This document shows, piece after piece, positions 45,638 through 57,100 of a stretch of DNA of 64,000 nucleotides (position 1 is its first letter; each line of letters starts with the position of its first letter). The DNA comes from Vibrio rhizosphaerae. Its GTDB lineage: Bacteria > Pseudomonadota > Gammaproteobacteria > Enterobacterales > Vibrionaceae. The stretch is from assembly GCF_024347095.1 (NCBI RefSeq), contig NZ_AP024904.1, positions 987,039 through 1,051,038 of the forward strand, read 5' to 3'. Position numbers and translations under genes: made by a program. The notes under the pieces are model-generated. The model was not told the origin of the DNA. It saw only the letters and a list, made by a program, of their open reading frames with translations, and made no database searches.

Positions 45638-47830
45638 CTACGGTTCTAATTTATAATAAACCGTCGCCAATGGCGGTATCCGTAACAACAACGAATGTGT
45701 CAGTCCCTGACTCGCCACCGGTTCCGTTTGAGCGGCACTGACCACCCGATAACCACTGCCGTGATATTCCTCATCATCTGAGTTAAAAATCAGTCGGTAA
45801 TGGCCCTGTACCGGCATTCCCAACCGGAAATCATCATGAGGGACGGGCGTAAAATTACTAATCACCAGAATCCGCTCGCCGGATTCACTGATACGTTCAT
45901 GCGCCAAAAGACTGATTTCCGCAGCATCAGCAAGACGCCATTCAAATCCTTCTGGCACCGAGTCAGTCTCATATAATGCTTTTTCCTGACGATACAGGGC
46001 ATTCAAATCTTGTGTCAGTTTCAACACCCCTTGATGACGTTCATATTCCAGCAAAAACCATTGCAGCTGACTTTCATGTTGCCACTCTCCGGTTTGCCCG
46101 AATTCTGCCCCCATGAAATTGAGCTTCTTGCCCGGCTGACCATACATATAACCGAGGTAAGCTCTGAGATTAGCGGTCTGTTGCCATTCGTCTCCCGGCA
46201 TTTTATTGTGCAGTGACCGCTTCCCGTAAACCACTTCATCGTGAGACAGCGATAAAATATAGTTTTCACTAAACGCATACAGTAACGGGAAAGTCACTAC
46301 ATTATGGTGATATTTTCGGTGCACCGGGTCATGCTGAATATACTCAAGGCTGTCATGCATCCAGCCCATATTCCATTTGAAACCGAATCCCAATCCACCG
46401 AGAAATGTCGGCATGGAAACTCCGGGGAATGCCGTCGATTCTTCAGCAATAGTCATCGCATTGGGGAAATGTTTATACACTTCCTCATTCATCCATTTTA
46501 ATGTCGCGATCGCATCATAATTTTCCCGTCCCCCGTCAACATTCGGGATCCACTGATCATGGCTGCGCGAATAATCGAGATAAAGCATCGAAGCCACCGC
46601 ATCAACGCGGATGCCGTCAATGTGGAACCGGTCAAACCAGAACAACGCGTTGGATACCAAAAAACGGCGCACATGTTCGCGGCCCATATCATAAATATAA
46701 GAATTCCAATCCTGATGCCAGCCACGACGCGGGTCGGGATCGTGATAAAGCGGCGTCCCGTCAAAATTATTCAGGCCATGGCCATCGGCCGGGAAATGAG
46801 CGGGGACCCAATCTAAGACCACACCAATATTGGCTTGATGACACTGATCGACAAAATACTTGAAATCATCCGGTGAACCATAACGGCTGGTTGGTGCAAA
46901 CAGACCAATCGGCTGATACCCCCATGAACCATAAAAAGGATGTTCGGCAATCGGCATCAGTTCAACATGGGTATACCCCATATCGATCAGATAAGGCACC
47001 AGTAGATCGGCCAATTCCCGATAGTTGAGAAACTCTCCGTCGGCCCCGAGCTTCCATGAACCGATATGTAATTCATAAAATGACAATGGCTCTTTGCGTT
47101 TTTCGGTAATTGGCCGATGTTGCCATGCCGTATCCTGCCAGTCATAACGAGTATGATCATAAGTCACAGAAGACAATGACGGGAACTGTTCCGCGTAGAA
47201 GCCCCACGGATCCGCTTTATGCGGTAGTCCTTCACCATTCGGGCCTTTGATCTCAAATTTGTACTGTGTGCCTTCCGTCATTTCCGGAATAAAGATCCCC
47301 CAGATACCATAATCCAGCCGTTGCATCGGGTGACGGCGCCCATCCCACTGATTGAAGTTGCCAATCAGCGCGCAGGATGACGCATGAGGTGCGTAAACGA
47401 GAAAACGAATCCCCTCGATCTGCTTGCCACCGCGTTCCAGAGTAACGAACTGCGCGCCAAGATGTCGATACATAGAGATCGGCGTATGTAAGTCATCATA
47501 TTCCGCATAGATAGCATGATACTGGTACGGGTCATCTAAGATCTGCTCTCCCCCTTTCCAGCGTACCAATAAACGGTAGTGGGTCAGACGCAACCCCATG
47601 TCCGACTGAAGAATAAAACCGCCACTTTCTTCTGGCGACATTTCTATCGGATCCTGTTCATCAAGTAACACGAAGACCTGAAGTGCGCCGGGCATCCATA
47701 CCCTAAGAACACCTTGCTCGGGAGAAATAAATGGCCCTAAAAAGGCAAATGGATCAGCAAATGATGCCTGCGCCAACTTTTGATAAGTCTGCTGCTTTTT
47801 TGTCAGCTTCTGCTTCTGAACGGTTTTCAA
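45638..47830 (-). CDS. glgB: 1,4-alpha-glucan branching enzyme
   Basis: A 730-residue GH13 enzyme that makes alpha-1,6 branches in glycogen. An N-terminal domain (about 1-130) precedes a CBM48 ([13 protein letters not shown], about 176-188), the catalytic barrel with the nucleophile in DGIRVDAV (about 399-406), the acid in TIAEEST (about 454-460) and LSHDEV (about 521-526), and a C-terminal beta domain. It is the third gene of malP-malQ-glgB, 167 bases after malQ. Confidence 0.95.
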   Translation of the reverse strand: MKTVQKQKLTKKQQTYQKLAQASFADPFAFLGPFISPEQGVLRVWMPGALQVFVLLDEQDPIEMSPEESGGFILQSDMGLRLTHYRLLVRWKGGEQILDDPYQYHAIYAEYDDLHTPISMYRHLGAQFVTLERGGKQIEGIRFLVYAPHASSCALIGNFNQWDGRRHPMQRLDYGIWGIFIPEMTEGTQYKFEIKGPNGEGLPHKADPWGFYAEQFPSLSSVTYDHTRYDWQDTAWQHRPITEKRKEPLSFYELHIGSWKLGADGEFLNYRELADLLVPYLIDMGYTHVELMPIAEHPFYGSWGYQPIGLFAPTSRYGSPDDFKYFVDQCHQANIGVVLDWVPAHFPADGHGLNNFDGTPLYHDPDPRRGWHQDWNSYIYDMGREHVRRFLVSNALFWFDRFHIDGIRVDAVASMLYLDYSRSHDQWIPNVDGGRENYDAIATLKWMNEEVYKHFPNAMTIAEESTAFPGVSMPTFLGGLGFGFKWNMGWMHDSLEYIQHDPVHRKYHHNVVTFPLLYAFSENYILSLSHDEVVYGKRSLHNKMPGDEWQQTANLRAYLGYMYGQPGKKLNFMGAEFGQTGEWQHESQLQWFLLEYERHQGVLKLTQDLNALYRQEKALYETDSVPEGFEWRLADAAEISLLAHERISESGERILVISNFTPVPHDDFRLGMPVQGHYRLIFNSDDEEYHGSGYRVVSAAQTEPVASQGLTHSLLLRIPPLATVYYKLEP

Positions 47831-47997
47831 TATCCTTACTCCTAACCTAACGAACCTATCTTTACCCGCAATCAGACCTATACCCTATCCTGACACGGTC
47901 AAATCCCCGGATGCCATCAACCTGTTGCTCAAATAACTCAACCTGTAGTTTACAAAACCATCGGATCCGGTTGAGTGACGTCCATTCAACTCTGGGA

Positions 47998-50193
47998 TCA
48001 CCCATCTGTCGTAACCTGATGCTGACAAGCTCTCGTCGCCGATATTCGTGCTGCCAAATGTTGTATCGATGGCAGTGAGAATAATGTTTCTAACGGCACA
48101 CACAGCTTACGCCGCCAATTGGGATATTCCTCAACCGTTCCGGGAATGTTGACGGGATTGTCCATTTGTAACCAGTCTTCGAGTTGAATACTCATCAGTG
48201 CTGATGAACCGGCAGCCATATGTAAATGCATCGCTTCACACAACGCTTCATTCATCGGCACGGTCATCGCATCCCGCCCGACACCGTCAGGCAACAGCCC
48301 ATGCCAGGCAATCGAATCCAAAATAGCTTGTTTCTGATGCAAACGAACATCCATTCTGTATTTAAGCTGTGCTTCATCAGGATAAAGCCCGATGTCACGC
48401 CCCATGTTCAAATCCAGACAGTGCCAGAATCCCCGTAGCGTCGGCATGTCATGAGTACACAATGCCGACATCGACTGCACGGTATAATGTGCCGGAGAAA
48501 AATAGCCGCCATCTTCAGCCGTTTGAAAAAAGAAGACTTTATAAGAATAGATGCCGGCATCTGCGAGCAGAGTAACGATCTCTTTCGGGACCGTACCTAA
48601 GTCTTCACCAATGACACTACACTGATGGCGATGCGATTCCAGCGCTAGGATGGCAAGCAATTCATGCACACGATAATACAGATAAGCCCCTTGAGTCGCC
48701 GGTTCTTCCCGGGGGATCCACCAGAGCCGCAACAGCCCCAGAATGTGGTCGATCCGCAAGGCGCCGCAATATTTCATATTGGCGCGCAGGAGCTGAATAA
48801 AAGGTTCATAAGCGAGTGTTCTCAGTGTCAATGGATTGAGCGGCGGCAATCCCCAGTTCTGCCCGAGCGGACCCAGTTCATCGGGCGGCGCACCAATACT
48901 GACATCAAGTAATAAGTTGCCCTGATCCGCCCACACTTCCGCACCGGACTCAGCAACACCAACGGCGAGATCGCGATACAGTCCGATTACCATCCCTTGT
49001 GCTTCCGCAGTATGCTGGACGGCCTGAATTTGTTCATCGGCGATCCATTGCAAGTAGAGATACAAATTGATGCGATCCTGATTTTCACGCAGATAATCTT
49101 GTACCGCAGCACTGTGAAAATGCTGATAATGCTCGGGGAAAACCTGCCATCCCCAAAGACGGGCATCTTGCTCACACAGGTCAGCATGAATCGCGTCAAA
49201 GGCGGCCTGAGAGAGTAAAGACTCACCGCCTTGCGCAACAAAATCATGAAATGCCTGTCCGCGTTCAGTCAATATGTCCAAATGCTGATGTTTAAAAGTC
49301 TCATAGAGCAGCGGCAGAATTTCCATTTTCAGTGCGGCAACATCGGTATACTGAACCCATTCACTGGCTCTTACTGCACTCAGGCGTTGACAGAAATCGG
49401 GGCTCGCGATCTGTTGCTGGGCCTGTGGGCAGCCACTCAATTCAGGAATCGCATTCACATCAATGTATAAAAGATTAATCCAACGGCGAGAAGAAGGGCT
49501 GTAAGGGCTGGCACTTTCAGGATAAGCAGGAAACAAGGCATGGATCGGATTTAAGCCGACAAAATTTGCGCCCAATTCAGCCATCTTGATCACAAGTTGT
49601 TTCAAGTCACCAAAATCACCGATCCCCCAGTTCTGTTGCGAACGCAAGGTATACAACTGCACGCTGGGGCCCCATAATTTCTCACCCTGCTGCAATGCCG
49701 GTTGCTTGAAACAGGCAGGTGGTGCCACAATAATTCTGGTCTGATAAGGCGTCTGACGTCCTTTCCGTAATACCGATAAAGTGTGATAGCCAAGAGGCAG
49801 TACCGTCGATAAAGAAAACACCAGCGGCCCGCCTTCATCCCGCTCATCTCTGACAATCTGGGACTGAAGATACCCTTCGTAGCGTTCTCCCTGCTCGGTT
49901 TCCAGCGTCCACTGAAACTCACTTTCTCTTGCACTACTGCCGAGATACAACGGCACTTCAATCACCTGATCAGCCTGACCAAACAAAACCGGCTCCAGAA
50001 TCGGCTGTTTATGAATTCTCTCAGCTGAGTGAAGTAATGCCTCCTGTGACTGCGTGTCATAACCCAACGCATTGAGTAAATATTCAATCGTTTGGCGACT
50101 GACAACGGCTTCTTTCCCTAAATTACTGGTATAGCGATCAGCAATCCCCGCCTGATGGGCGACCGCCAATAAGCGGTCTTGTTCAATTTCCAT
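47998..50193 (-). CDS. malQ: 4-alpha-glucanotransferase (amylomaltase)
   Basis: A 731-residue GH77 enzyme that moves maltodextrin segments. The nucleophile lies in ALRIDHILGLLRLWWIP (about 476-492), the acid in VIGEDLGTVP (about 525-534). LWGPSVQLYTLRSQQNWGIGDFGDL (about 168-192) is family-typical. The length equals that of other gammaproteobacterial MalQ with an N-terminal extension. AGGAGGG precedes the ATG; it follows malP by about 100 bases. Confidence 0.95.
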   Translation of the reverse strand: MEIEQDRLLAVAHQAGIADRYTSNLGKEAVVSRQTIEYLLNALGYDTQSQEALLHSAERIHKQPILEPVLFGQADQVIEVPLYLGSSARESEFQWTLETEQGERYEGYLQSQIVRDERDEGGPLVFSLSTVLPLGYHTLSVLRKGRQTPYQTRIIVAPPACFKQPALQQGEKLWGPSVQLYTLRSQQNWGIGDFGDLKQLVIKMAELGANFVGLNPIHALFPAYPESASPYSPSSRRWINLLYIDVNAIPELSGCPQAQQQIASPDFCQRLSAVRASEWVQYTDVAALKMEILPLLYETFKHQHLDILTERGQAFHDFVAQGGESLLSQAAFDAIHADLCEQDARLWGWQVFPEHYQHFHSAAVQDYLRENQDRINLYLYLQWIADEQIQAVQHTAEAQGMVIGLYRDLAVGVAESGAEVWADQGNLLLDVSIGAPPDELGPLGQNWGLPPLNPLTLRTLAYEPFIQLLRANMKYCGALRIDHILGLLRLWWIPREEPATQGAYLYYRVHELLAILALESHRHQCSVIGEDLGTVPKEIVTLLADAGIYSYKVFFFQTAEDGGYFSPAHYTVQSMSALCTHDMPTLRGFWHCLDLNMGRDIGLYPDEAQLKYRMDVRLHQKQAILDSIAWHGLLPDGVGRDAMTVPMNEALCEAMHLHMAAGSSALMSIQLEDWLQMDNPVNIPGTVEEYPNWRRKLCVPLETLFSLPSIQHLAARISATRACQHQVTTDG

Positions 50194-50300
50194 GACAGCC
50201 CTCCTGATATAGAAGTGGTGACATGCTGAGTCACCGTCCGCGTCCGATGGTCAGCCGTTCGTTAACGTCACAACAGCCACCGGCATCCCACACCATCGCC

Positions 50301-52754
50301 TTAGCGTGGAACCGATTGAAGCTTCCATATCTGATCAACATAATCACGAATACTTCGATCAGAACTGAATTTGCCAACCAGGGCGGTATTCAATATGGCT
50401 TTTTTCGCCCACCCCGCCACATCGCGATACTGCACATCAATCTGACGATGAGCCTCAATATAAGCGGCAAAATCAGCAAGTACCAAATAAGGGTCTCCGC
50501 CATCTAAAAGGCTTTCATAGGTGGCTCTGAGCTTTCTCGGCTCTCCGGGGGTAAATTCTTCACCGATCAATAAATCAAGCGAAGCTTTCAGCAACGGATC
50601 AGCATTGTAGTAGTCAAACGGGTTGTATCCACTGGCTCTGAGGCGATTCACGTCTTCAACTTCCAGCCCGAAAATATAGATATTCTCATCACCAACTTCT
50701 TCACGGATTTCAACGTTGGCCCCATCCATCGTGCCGATGGTCAACGCACCATTGAGCGCCATTTTCATATTCCCGGTCCCGGACGCTTCTTTCCCTGCCG
50801 TTGAGATCTGTTCGGAAACATCCGCTGCCGGAATGATAATCTCAGCCATACTGACCCGATAATCAGGAATGAACACCACTTTTAATTTGTCGTTCACCCG
50901 TTCATCATGGTTGATCTTTTCTGCGATCTTATTAATTGCGTAGATAATTTCTTTGGCAAGGTAATAACCCGGTGCCGCTTTGGCGGCAAAAATAAACACC
51001 CGGGGCACCATGTCAAAATCAGGCTGATTCAGTAAACGGTGATAAAGCGAAAGAATATGCAGCATATTCAAATGTTGACGCTTATATTCATGCAGCCGTT
51101 TAATCTGCACATCAAAAATCGCGTCGGTATTCAGTTCAATATCCATATGGGTTTTGACCCACTTGGCCAGACGCACTTTGTTGTCTTTCTTGACGGCCAT
51201 AAAGGCTTTCTGAAACGCATTATCATCGGCCCATTGAGAGAGTTGCGCCAATTCATCCAGCGCAACAGGCCAGTGGTCTCCTATTTTTTCAGTAATCAGG
51301 TGGGATAGTCCCGGATTACAATACTGGAGCCAGCGACGAGGTGTGATGCCATTGGTGACATTCATCAACCGATTTGGATAGAGTTCATCAAATTCAGGAA
51401 ACAGGTCTTGTTTGACCAGCGCTGAATGGAGCGCAGCCACACCATTGACCGCATAAGACCCCACGACACAAAGATTAGCCATTCTTACCATCCGGTGAAA
51501 TCCTTCCTGAATGATGGAGAGCTTTTGTTGCTTATCCCCATCACCGGGCCATTTTTCCCGAACCTCCTGCAAGAAGCGGTGATTAATCTCGTAGATGATT
51601 TCCATATGACGTGGCAACAAACGCTGAATCAATGCTTCATCCCATGTTTCTAATGCTTCAGGTAACAAGGTATGGTTGGTATAGGCGAATGTCTGACTAC
51701 AGATACCCCATGCATCCTCCCAAGACATCGCTTGTTCATCGATAAAAATTCGCATCAACTCAGGAATGGCGATCGCCGGGTGGGTATCATTGAGTTGGAT
51801 CGTTTCATACTGAGGTAACTCCGACAATGAATGCCCGGCTGCTTCATGACGACGAAGAATGTCACGCACCGAAGCCGCGCTGTGAAAATACTGCTGCATC
51901 AAACGCAGTGTCTTGCCTTTTTCATGATTATCATTCGGATAGAGCACTTTGGTTATGTTGCCGGCATCAATCAAGGCGTGCTGTGCCTCAAAGTAGTTGC
52001 CATTATTGAAACTTTCTAAAGAGAATGGCGCAATCGCCCGACACTCCCATAAACGCAGCGGATATACCGTTTCACTTTTATAGCCGACGACAGGAATGTC
52101 CCATGGCATTCCCATCACCGTCATGCCCGGAATCCATTTTCTTTTTTCCTGTCCATCGACCGTTTCGTTAGTGACATAGCCGTAAAAGCCAATTTCCTGT
52201 GCCAGTTCCGGCCGTGCCACTTCCCACGGATAGCCTTCGATCCCACCCCACGCATCCGGCGCTTCTTTTTGATGGCACGCATCAAATGACTGTTTAAACA
52301 GCCCATATTCATAGTGCAGCCCATAGCCAACGGAAGGGAATTCCTGAGCAGCCAGAGAATCCATAAAACAAGCAGCCAGACGCCCTAACCCGCCATTACC
52401 CAGTGAGGGATCCCGTTCTTCTTCAAGCAAGTCACTTAAATCAAGTCCCAATTCAGCCACGGCATCGCCAATGGCCTCATAAACGCCCATATTGAGTAAG
52501 TTATTACCGGTCAGACGACCAATCAGAAATTCCAGAGAAAGATAATTGACACTTTTCGCATTCAGAATCCGTTCATCCTGCTCTGTTTCTAGTAGATCAA
52601 ATGTGGTGAGTTCTGCCAACGCCCGGGACATGGCCAAATACCAAGAACGCTTGGTCGCATGTTCAACGGTAGTTGCATAGGTTGATGTCAGATGACGCTT
52701 TACATTCTCCAGAAACAGCGTCTTATCAAATGACTTCTGCAATACTGCTTTCAT
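50301..52754 (-). CDS. malP: Maltodextrin/glycogen phosphorylase
   Basis: An 817-residue GT35 enzyme that releases glucose-1-phosphate from maltodextrin. The PLP lysine lies in GKEASGTGNMKMALNGALTIGTMDGANVEI in family terms (about 654-683); EERDPSLGNGGLGRLAACFMDSLA (about 110-133) is the other hallmark. The start at 52754 follows GGGAGGGG; the longer frame uses a TTG. It heads malP-malQ-glgB, as in other vibrios. A CRP-like site lies about 270 bases upstream. I found no convincing MalT box. Confidence 0.95.
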   Translation of the reverse strand: MKAVLQKSFDKTLFLENVKRHLTSTYATTVEHATKRSWYLAMSRALAELTTFDLLETEQDERILNAKSVNYLSLEFLIGRLTGNNLLNMGVYEAIGDAVAELGLDLSDLLEEERDPSLGNGGLGRLAACFMDSLAAQEFPSVGYGLHYEYGLFKQSFDACHQKEAPDAWGGIEGYPWEVARPELAQEIGFYGYVTNETVDGQEKRKWIPGMTVMGMPWDIPVVGYKSETVYPLRLWECRAIAPFSLESFNNGNYFEAQHALIDAGNITKVLYPNDNHEKGKTLRLMQQYFHSAASVRDILRRHEAAGHSLSELPQYETIQLNDTHPAIAIPELMRIFIDEQAMSWEDAWGICSQTFAYTNHTLLPEALETWDEALIQRLLPRHMEIIYEINHRFLQEVREKWPGDGDKQQKLSIIQEGFHRMVRMANLCVVGSYAVNGVAALHSALVKQDLFPEFDELYPNRLMNVTNGITPRRWLQYCNPGLSHLITEKIGDHWPVALDELAQLSQWADDNAFQKAFMAVKKDNKVRLAKWVKTHMDIELNTDAIFDVQIKRLHEYKRQHLNMLHILSLYHRLLNQPDFDMVPRVFIFAAKAAPGYYLAKEIIYAINKIAEKINHDERVNDKLKVVFIPDYRVSMAEIIIPAADVSEQISTAGKEASGTGNMKMALNGALTIGTMDGANVEIREEVGDENIYIFGLEVEDVNRLRASGYNPFDYYNADPLLKASLDLLIGEEFTPGEPRKLRATYESLLDGGDPYLVLADFAAYIEAHRQIDVQYRDVAGWAKKAILNTALVGKFSSDRSIRDYVDQIWKLQSVPR

Positions 52755-53234
52755 CGTAACCCCTCCCAAACAGGTAACGAGCTGACTGAAATCCGTCTCT
52801 GCCAGTACTGACTGGGCTCAAGAAACGTTGGATACGAAGAAACTGTCGCAGTCACTTCCTCTCAGTCATGAAAATCATATGGTATACAGCCGTCTTACCA
52901 AGTTGAGGTGTGATACATATCAACTTCTGTGTTGAACATGACTCACAATACCTTTAGATAGTAACCTTAGTCGTTAAATTGAACTCCTTGCGTCTTTTTC
53001 AGTGGATAATGTCTACAAAAAGTGACAATAATCACATATTGATAACATAACATCTGACCAAAGCACCAGCGATATGATTATTTTTTCGTCATTTTTTCTC
53101 TCAACCAGACAAAAGTGATGTATTCCAATGTAACGACACGGGTATGTAAGTAAATACTTACAATCAGTAGAAAGCTATCCGGAAAAGAGTATGAGCAAAG
53201 AAATGAAGGGAATGTTATGCAAGGTGATAAAAAT
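52755..53234. other. Promoter region of malPQ-glgB
   Basis: About 480 bases without a gene. It contains a CRP-like box (53021-53036) and a second partial one (TGTGA-N6-TCAAC, 52910-52925). No small ORF or RNA is evident. Confidence 0.4.
53021..53036. promoter_or_regulatory. CRP-like binding site upstream of malP
   Basis: AGTGA-CAATAA-TCACA matches the CRP consensus TGTGA-N6-TCACA at nine of ten positions. CRP activation of maltodextrin genes is well known; here it is inferred from sequence. Confidence 0.6.
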
Positions 53235-53256
53235 AAAGGCATCCAATGATGCCTTT
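53235..53256 (-). terminator. Terminator of the cyo operon
   Basis: AAAGGCATC pairs with GATGCCTTT around CAAT, followed on the minus strand by TATTTTTAT. It lies 30 bases after the end of cyoE. Confidence 0.8.
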
Positions 53257-53285
53257 ATGATTTGCAGAAGATGTGTGCACTATCG

Positions 53286-54152
53286 CTAGAAACTCAGCGG
53301 GAGCAGCTCAACGCCGAGGACGGCACTGAAACTCATCACCACAATGAGCGAGTGTTTAAACACCGTTTTCGACCATGCTTCAAAGTTATCCGCGGTCATA
53401 CGACGGAATGTAACACGGGTCCACATAAAGCAAACTGCCGAGGCCACCACCAGATATTCATAACCGGTGTTTCCGACAAGGTATAACCCCAACGCAACAG
53501 CATTAAATGCGATCACATAGGCCATCATATGCTTGCGCGCCTTATCGATCCCGGCCACGACCGGCAGCACAGGAATTCCCGCCTGACGATAGTCCTGAAG
53601 TCGGAACATCGCAATCGCATAGGAGTGAGGCATCTGCCAGAGGCAGAATAAGCTAAACAATAGCACGCCTTCCAGACTGACATAATTCGTCACTGCGAGA
53701 TAGCCAGCCAACGGCGGCACCGCCCCAGAAATACTCCCGACCAATGTGCCGTAGACTGACGTCCGCTTGTACCACATCGTATAAAAGAAGACATAGAAGA
53801 CATAACCCAATAAAACCACAACGGCGGTCAGTGGGTTTGTCTGTTGGTACAAGAGCGCTGTTCCAGCGAGTAATAAGACGATGGCGTAGATAAATGCATG
53901 ATCAACATTAATCTCACCACGCACCAATAATCTCTGACTGGTACGTGCCATTTTGCTATCGATATCACGGTCAAAAATATTATTAATGACACACCCTGAC
54001 GCGATGATCAAAGCCACCCCGGCAAGCGTACAAAGCAGTAACATTGATGAGGCTGATTCCGCTTTGGCTGCGAGAAAAAATCCCGCAGCCGTAGAGATCA
54101 GGTTACCCACGATAATGCCTGGTTTGGTGATCGATAGATACCCTTTAATCAT
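53286..54152 (-). CDS. cyoE: Heme O synthase (protoheme farnesyltransferase)
   Basis: A 288-residue UbiA-superfamily membrane enzyme that farnesylates heme B to heme O for the adjacent oxidase. The first aspartate motif is NNIFDRDIDSKMARTSQRLLVRG (about 61-83), the second lies around CLWQMPHSYAIAMFRLQDYRQAG (about 170-192). Last gene of cyoABCDE, 10 bases after cyoD. Confidence 0.94.
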   Translation of the reverse strand: MIKGYLSITKPGIIVGNLISTAAGFFLAAKAESASSMLLLCTLAGVALIIASGCVINNIFDRDIDSKMARTSQRLLVRGEINVDHAFIYAIVLLLAGTALLYQQTNPLTAVVVLLGYVFYVFFYTMWYKRTSVYGTLVGSISGAVPPLAGYLAVTNYVSLEGVLLFSLFCLWQMPHSYAIAMFRLQDYRQAGIPVLPVVAGIDKARKHMMAYVIAFNAVALGLYLVGNTGYEYLVVASAVCFMWTRVTFRRMTADNFEAWSKTVFKHSLIVVMSFSAVLGVELLPLSF

Positions 54153-54162
54153 CAGCCTGCGC

Positions 54163-54477
54163 CTACATCATCATATTGATGTTTAGGTTCCACATAATCC
54201 AGATAGAACCAGCGATCAGAATCAGAACAACAATCGCAGAAAACACCAGTGAAATGAAATTCCAGCGACCTTCACTCGTCTTGGTTTCCATATGCAGGAA
54301 GTAGACAAAATGAACAATCACCTGAACAATGGCGCAACCGAACAGAACAGCAAATGTTGTTCCGGTCGAGAGGCTTTGTGTCGCAGCATAGTAAAAAGGA
54401 ATAATCGTTAAGATCAGAGAGGCAACGAAGCCAATCACATATCCCTTCACTCCTGAGTCAGCGTGTTGGTTACTCAT
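54163..54477 (-). CDS. cyoD: Cytochrome bo3 oxidase subunit IV
   Basis: A 104-residue three-helix membrane subunit of the ubiquinol oxidase. [20 protein letters not shown] and [17 protein letters not shown] are typical of CyoD. The start at 54477 overlaps the cyoC stop (ATGA); the longer frame adds residues inside cyoC. Confidence 0.93.
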   Translation of the reverse strand: MSNQHADSGVKGYVIGFVASLILTIIPFYYAATQSLSTGTTFAVLFGCAIVQVIVHFVYFLHMETKTSEGRWNFISLVFSAIVVLILIAGSIWIMWNLNINMMM

Positions 54478-55079
54478 GATGTCACCCCAACTAAATAAAC
54501 GAATGTAAATACACAAATCCAGACGATATCAAGGAAGTGCCAGAACAAGCTCAGACAGCCGAACCGAGTTTCGATCATGTCGGTCAAACCTTTGGTATTC
54601 AATTGCCAGAAACAAACAAACAACCAAATCAAACCAAAGGTCACGTGAAGACCATGCGTTCCAACCAAGGTGAAGAATGCAGACAGGAACGCACTGCGAT
54701 CCGGGCCATAGCCTTCAACAATCAGATGGTGGAATTCATAGATTTCCATACCGATAAAGCCAGCCCCGAACAAGAAGGTAATCACCAACCACAATTTCAG
54801 GGCACCAATTTGTTTGCGTTTCATCGCAATCATGCCAAAGCCAAACGTAATACTACTGAGCAGCAGTAACATGGTTTCGACAAAAACAAATGGCAACTCA
54901 AAGATTTCTTTACCGCTGGGGCCACCAGCGGTTGCATTGGCAAGCACTGCATAAGTTGCAAACAACGTTGCAAACAAAATACAGTCACTCATCAAGTAAA
55001 TCCAAAAACCGAATAACTTGTTACCACCGGTGTCATGGTGGTGATCATGCGCATGATCTGCGGCAGAATTAGCCTGCAT
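54474..55079 (-). CDS. cyoC: Cytochrome bo3 oxidase subunit III
   Basis: A 201-residue five-helix subunit. [24 protein letters not shown] and [18 protein letters not shown] with the final [19 protein letters not shown] are CyoC hallmarks. It overlaps cyoB by 11 bases and cyoD by 4. Confidence 0.94.
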   Translation of the reverse strand: MQANSAADHAHDHHHDTGGNKLFGFWIYLMSDCILFATLFATYAVLANATAGGPSGKEIFELPFVFVETMLLLLSSITFGFGMIAMKRKQIGALKLWLVITFLFGAGFIGMEIYEFHHLIVEGYGPDRSAFLSAFFTLVGTHGLHVTFGLIWLFVCFWQLNTKGLTDMIETRFGCLSLFWHFLDIVWICVFTFVYLVGVTS

Positions 55080-57093
55080 AGTTCACCTCCATATCATCTT
55101 TCGATTGAGAGTCCGCCTTTGCTTTCGCAACCTTAGCGCGGTGTTCATCTTCAATCGCTTTGATTTCATCCACCTGAACATAGTAATCAACATCATCGTT
55201 AAAGCTATGCCAGATACTTGTTACAACGATACCGATAAAGCCGATAGCCGCGAGCCACCAGATATACCAAATCATTGCGAAACCAAAGACCAGAGACCAT
55301 GCAGAGACGTACATCCCTGTCGGAGTGTTTTTCGGCATATGAATCGGTTCATATTCGACTTCTTTATCAAGCGAATGCTCACCTTTTTGCTTCTGATACC
55401 AGAATGCATCGATTTCATCCCCTTTCGGAATCACCGCAAAGTTATAAAACGGTGGTGGAGAAGATGTCGACCATTCCAATGTACGGCCATCCCAAGGGTC
55501 GCCAGTCACATCACGGTTTTGTTCCCGGTCTCTGATACTGACAACAATCTGCGTCACCTGACACAGCACCCCGAGCGCAACAATCGCAGTACCGACGGCT
55601 GCCGTCGCAAGCAGTGGGAAATAATCAGGGCTGATATCCTGACTCAAACGGCGCGTCATCCCCATAAAACCAAGCGCATATAGTGGCAGGAAGGCCATCA
55701 GGAAACCGATCAACCAACACCAGAACGCACGGCGTCCCCATGCTTCATTCATCATGAAACCAGTCGCTTTCGGGAACCAGTAAGTAATCGCAGCGAAACA
55801 ACCGAAGACAACCCCACCGATAATCACGTTATGGAAGTGAGCGACAAGGAATACACTGTTATGCAGGACAAAGTCAGCACCCGGAACAGCCATCAGCACC
55901 CCGGTCATCCCACCGATACTGAAAGTAATCAGGAATCCAATGGTCCACAGCATCGGCGATGTAAACTGAATGCGTCCTTTGTACATCGTAAACAGCCAGT
56001 TAAAGATCTTCACCCCGGTCGGGATAGAGATAATCATGGTTGCGATACCAAAGAAGGCGTTGACATTCGCTCCGGCACCCATCGTAAAGAAGTGATGCAG
56101 CCAAACGATAAAGGCCAGAATCGTAATGGCAATGGTTGCCCACACCAGAGATGTATAGCCGAACAGTTTTTTCCGCGAGAAGGTTGCGGTCACTTCAGAG
56201 AACACCCCGAAAATAGGCAGAACGAGGATATATACCTCAGGGTGACCCCATGCCCAAATCAGGTTGATGTACATCATCATGTTCCCACCCATATCGTTGG
56301 TGAAGAAGTGGAAACCCAGATAACGGTCTAACGTCAGAAGTGCAATAGAAACAGCCAGAATCGGGAATGAGATAATGATCAGAATGTTTGCACACAATGA
56401 AGCCCAAGTGAAAACAGGCATCTTCATCAGTGGCATTCCCGGGGTACGCATCCGCATAATGGTGACAAAGAAGTTCACCCCGGTCAGCGTTGTCCCGACA
56501 CCCGATATCTGCAACGCCCATATCCAGTAGTCGACACCGACCCCCGGACTTGCCGCAATCCCTGACAGTGGTGGATAAGCCAACCAACCGGTCCGCGCAA
56601 ATTCACCTAAGCCCAAAGACAGGTTGGTCAGAATCACACCCACAATAAACAACCAGAAACTTAAGTTGTTCAGATACGGGAAAGCCACGTCACGCGCACC
56701 AATCTGTAGCGGCACAACAATGTTCATCAAACCGATCACTAGTGGCATCGCCACAAAGAAGATCATGATGACACCGTGAGCCGTAAAGATCTGGTCATAG
56801 TGATGTGGCGGTAGATAACCGGCTTCACCCGCAGCAGACAACGCTTGCTGACTTCGCATCATCACCGCATCGGCAAATCCACGCAGCAGCATCACGAAGG
56901 CGACCGCAATGTACATGAAACCTAATTTTTTGTGGTCTACTGAAGTAAACCATTCATTCCATAGATATTGCCATTTACCAAGACGCGTTACCCAAATCAC
57001 GACAGCCAGACCGACCACCGCGATGACAGACAGCGTAATCATGATAATGGGCTCATGATATGGAATGGAGTCCAGTGTTAATCTTCCAAACAT
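55069..57093 (-). CDS. cyoB: Cytochrome bo3 oxidase subunit I
   Basis: A 674-residue heme-copper oxidase core that reduces O2 and pumps protons. Heme-ligand histidine in [15 protein letters not shown], copper ligands in [15 protein letters not shown] and WLHHFFTMG, and both remaining ligand histidines in [11 protein letters not shown] are visible. The start at 57093 (MFGRLTL) follows AAGGGTAATGAG and leaves 7 bases after cyoA; the frame continues to an ATG at 57111 inside cyoA. Confidence 0.95.
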   Translation of the reverse strand: MFGRLTLDSIPYHEPIIMITLSVIAVVGLAVVIWVTRLGKWQYLWNEWFTSVDHKKLGFMYIAVAFVMLLRGFADAVMMRSQQALSAAGEAGYLPPHHYDQIFTAHGVIMIFFVAMPLVIGLMNIVVPLQIGARDVAFPYLNNLSFWLFIVGVILTNLSLGLGEFARTGWLAYPPLSGIAASPGVGVDYWIWALQISGVGTTLTGVNFFVTIMRMRTPGMPLMKMPVFTWASLCANILIIISFPILAVSIALLTLDRYLGFHFFTNDMGGNMMMYINLIWAWGHPEVYILVLPIFGVFSEVTATFSRKKLFGYTSLVWATIAITILAFIVWLHHFFTMGAGANVNAFFGIATMIISIPTGVKIFNWLFTMYKGRIQFTSPMLWTIGFLITFSIGGMTGVLMAVPGADFVLHNSVFLVAHFHNVIIGGVVFGCFAAITYWFPKATGFMMNEAWGRRAFWCWLIGFLMAFLPLYALGFMGMTRRLSQDISPDYFPLLATAAVGTAIVALGVLCQVTQIVVSIRDREQNRDVTGDPWDGRTLEWSTSSPPPFYNFAVIPKGDEIDAFWYQKQKGEHSLDKEVEYEPIHMPKNTPTGMYVSAWSLVFGFAMIWYIWWLAAIGFIGIVVTSIWHSFNDDVDYYVQVDEIKAIEDEHRAKVAKAKADSQSKDDMEVNYAG

Positions 57094-57100
57094 AATCTCA

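Noticed and set aside
47885..48103. Minus-strand open frame between malQ and glgB
   Set aside because: It overlaps the end of malQ in another frame and has no ribosome-binding site.
52755..53234. Small regulatory RNA in the malP upstream gap
   Set aside because: No promoter-plus-terminator pair on either strand other than the cyo terminator.
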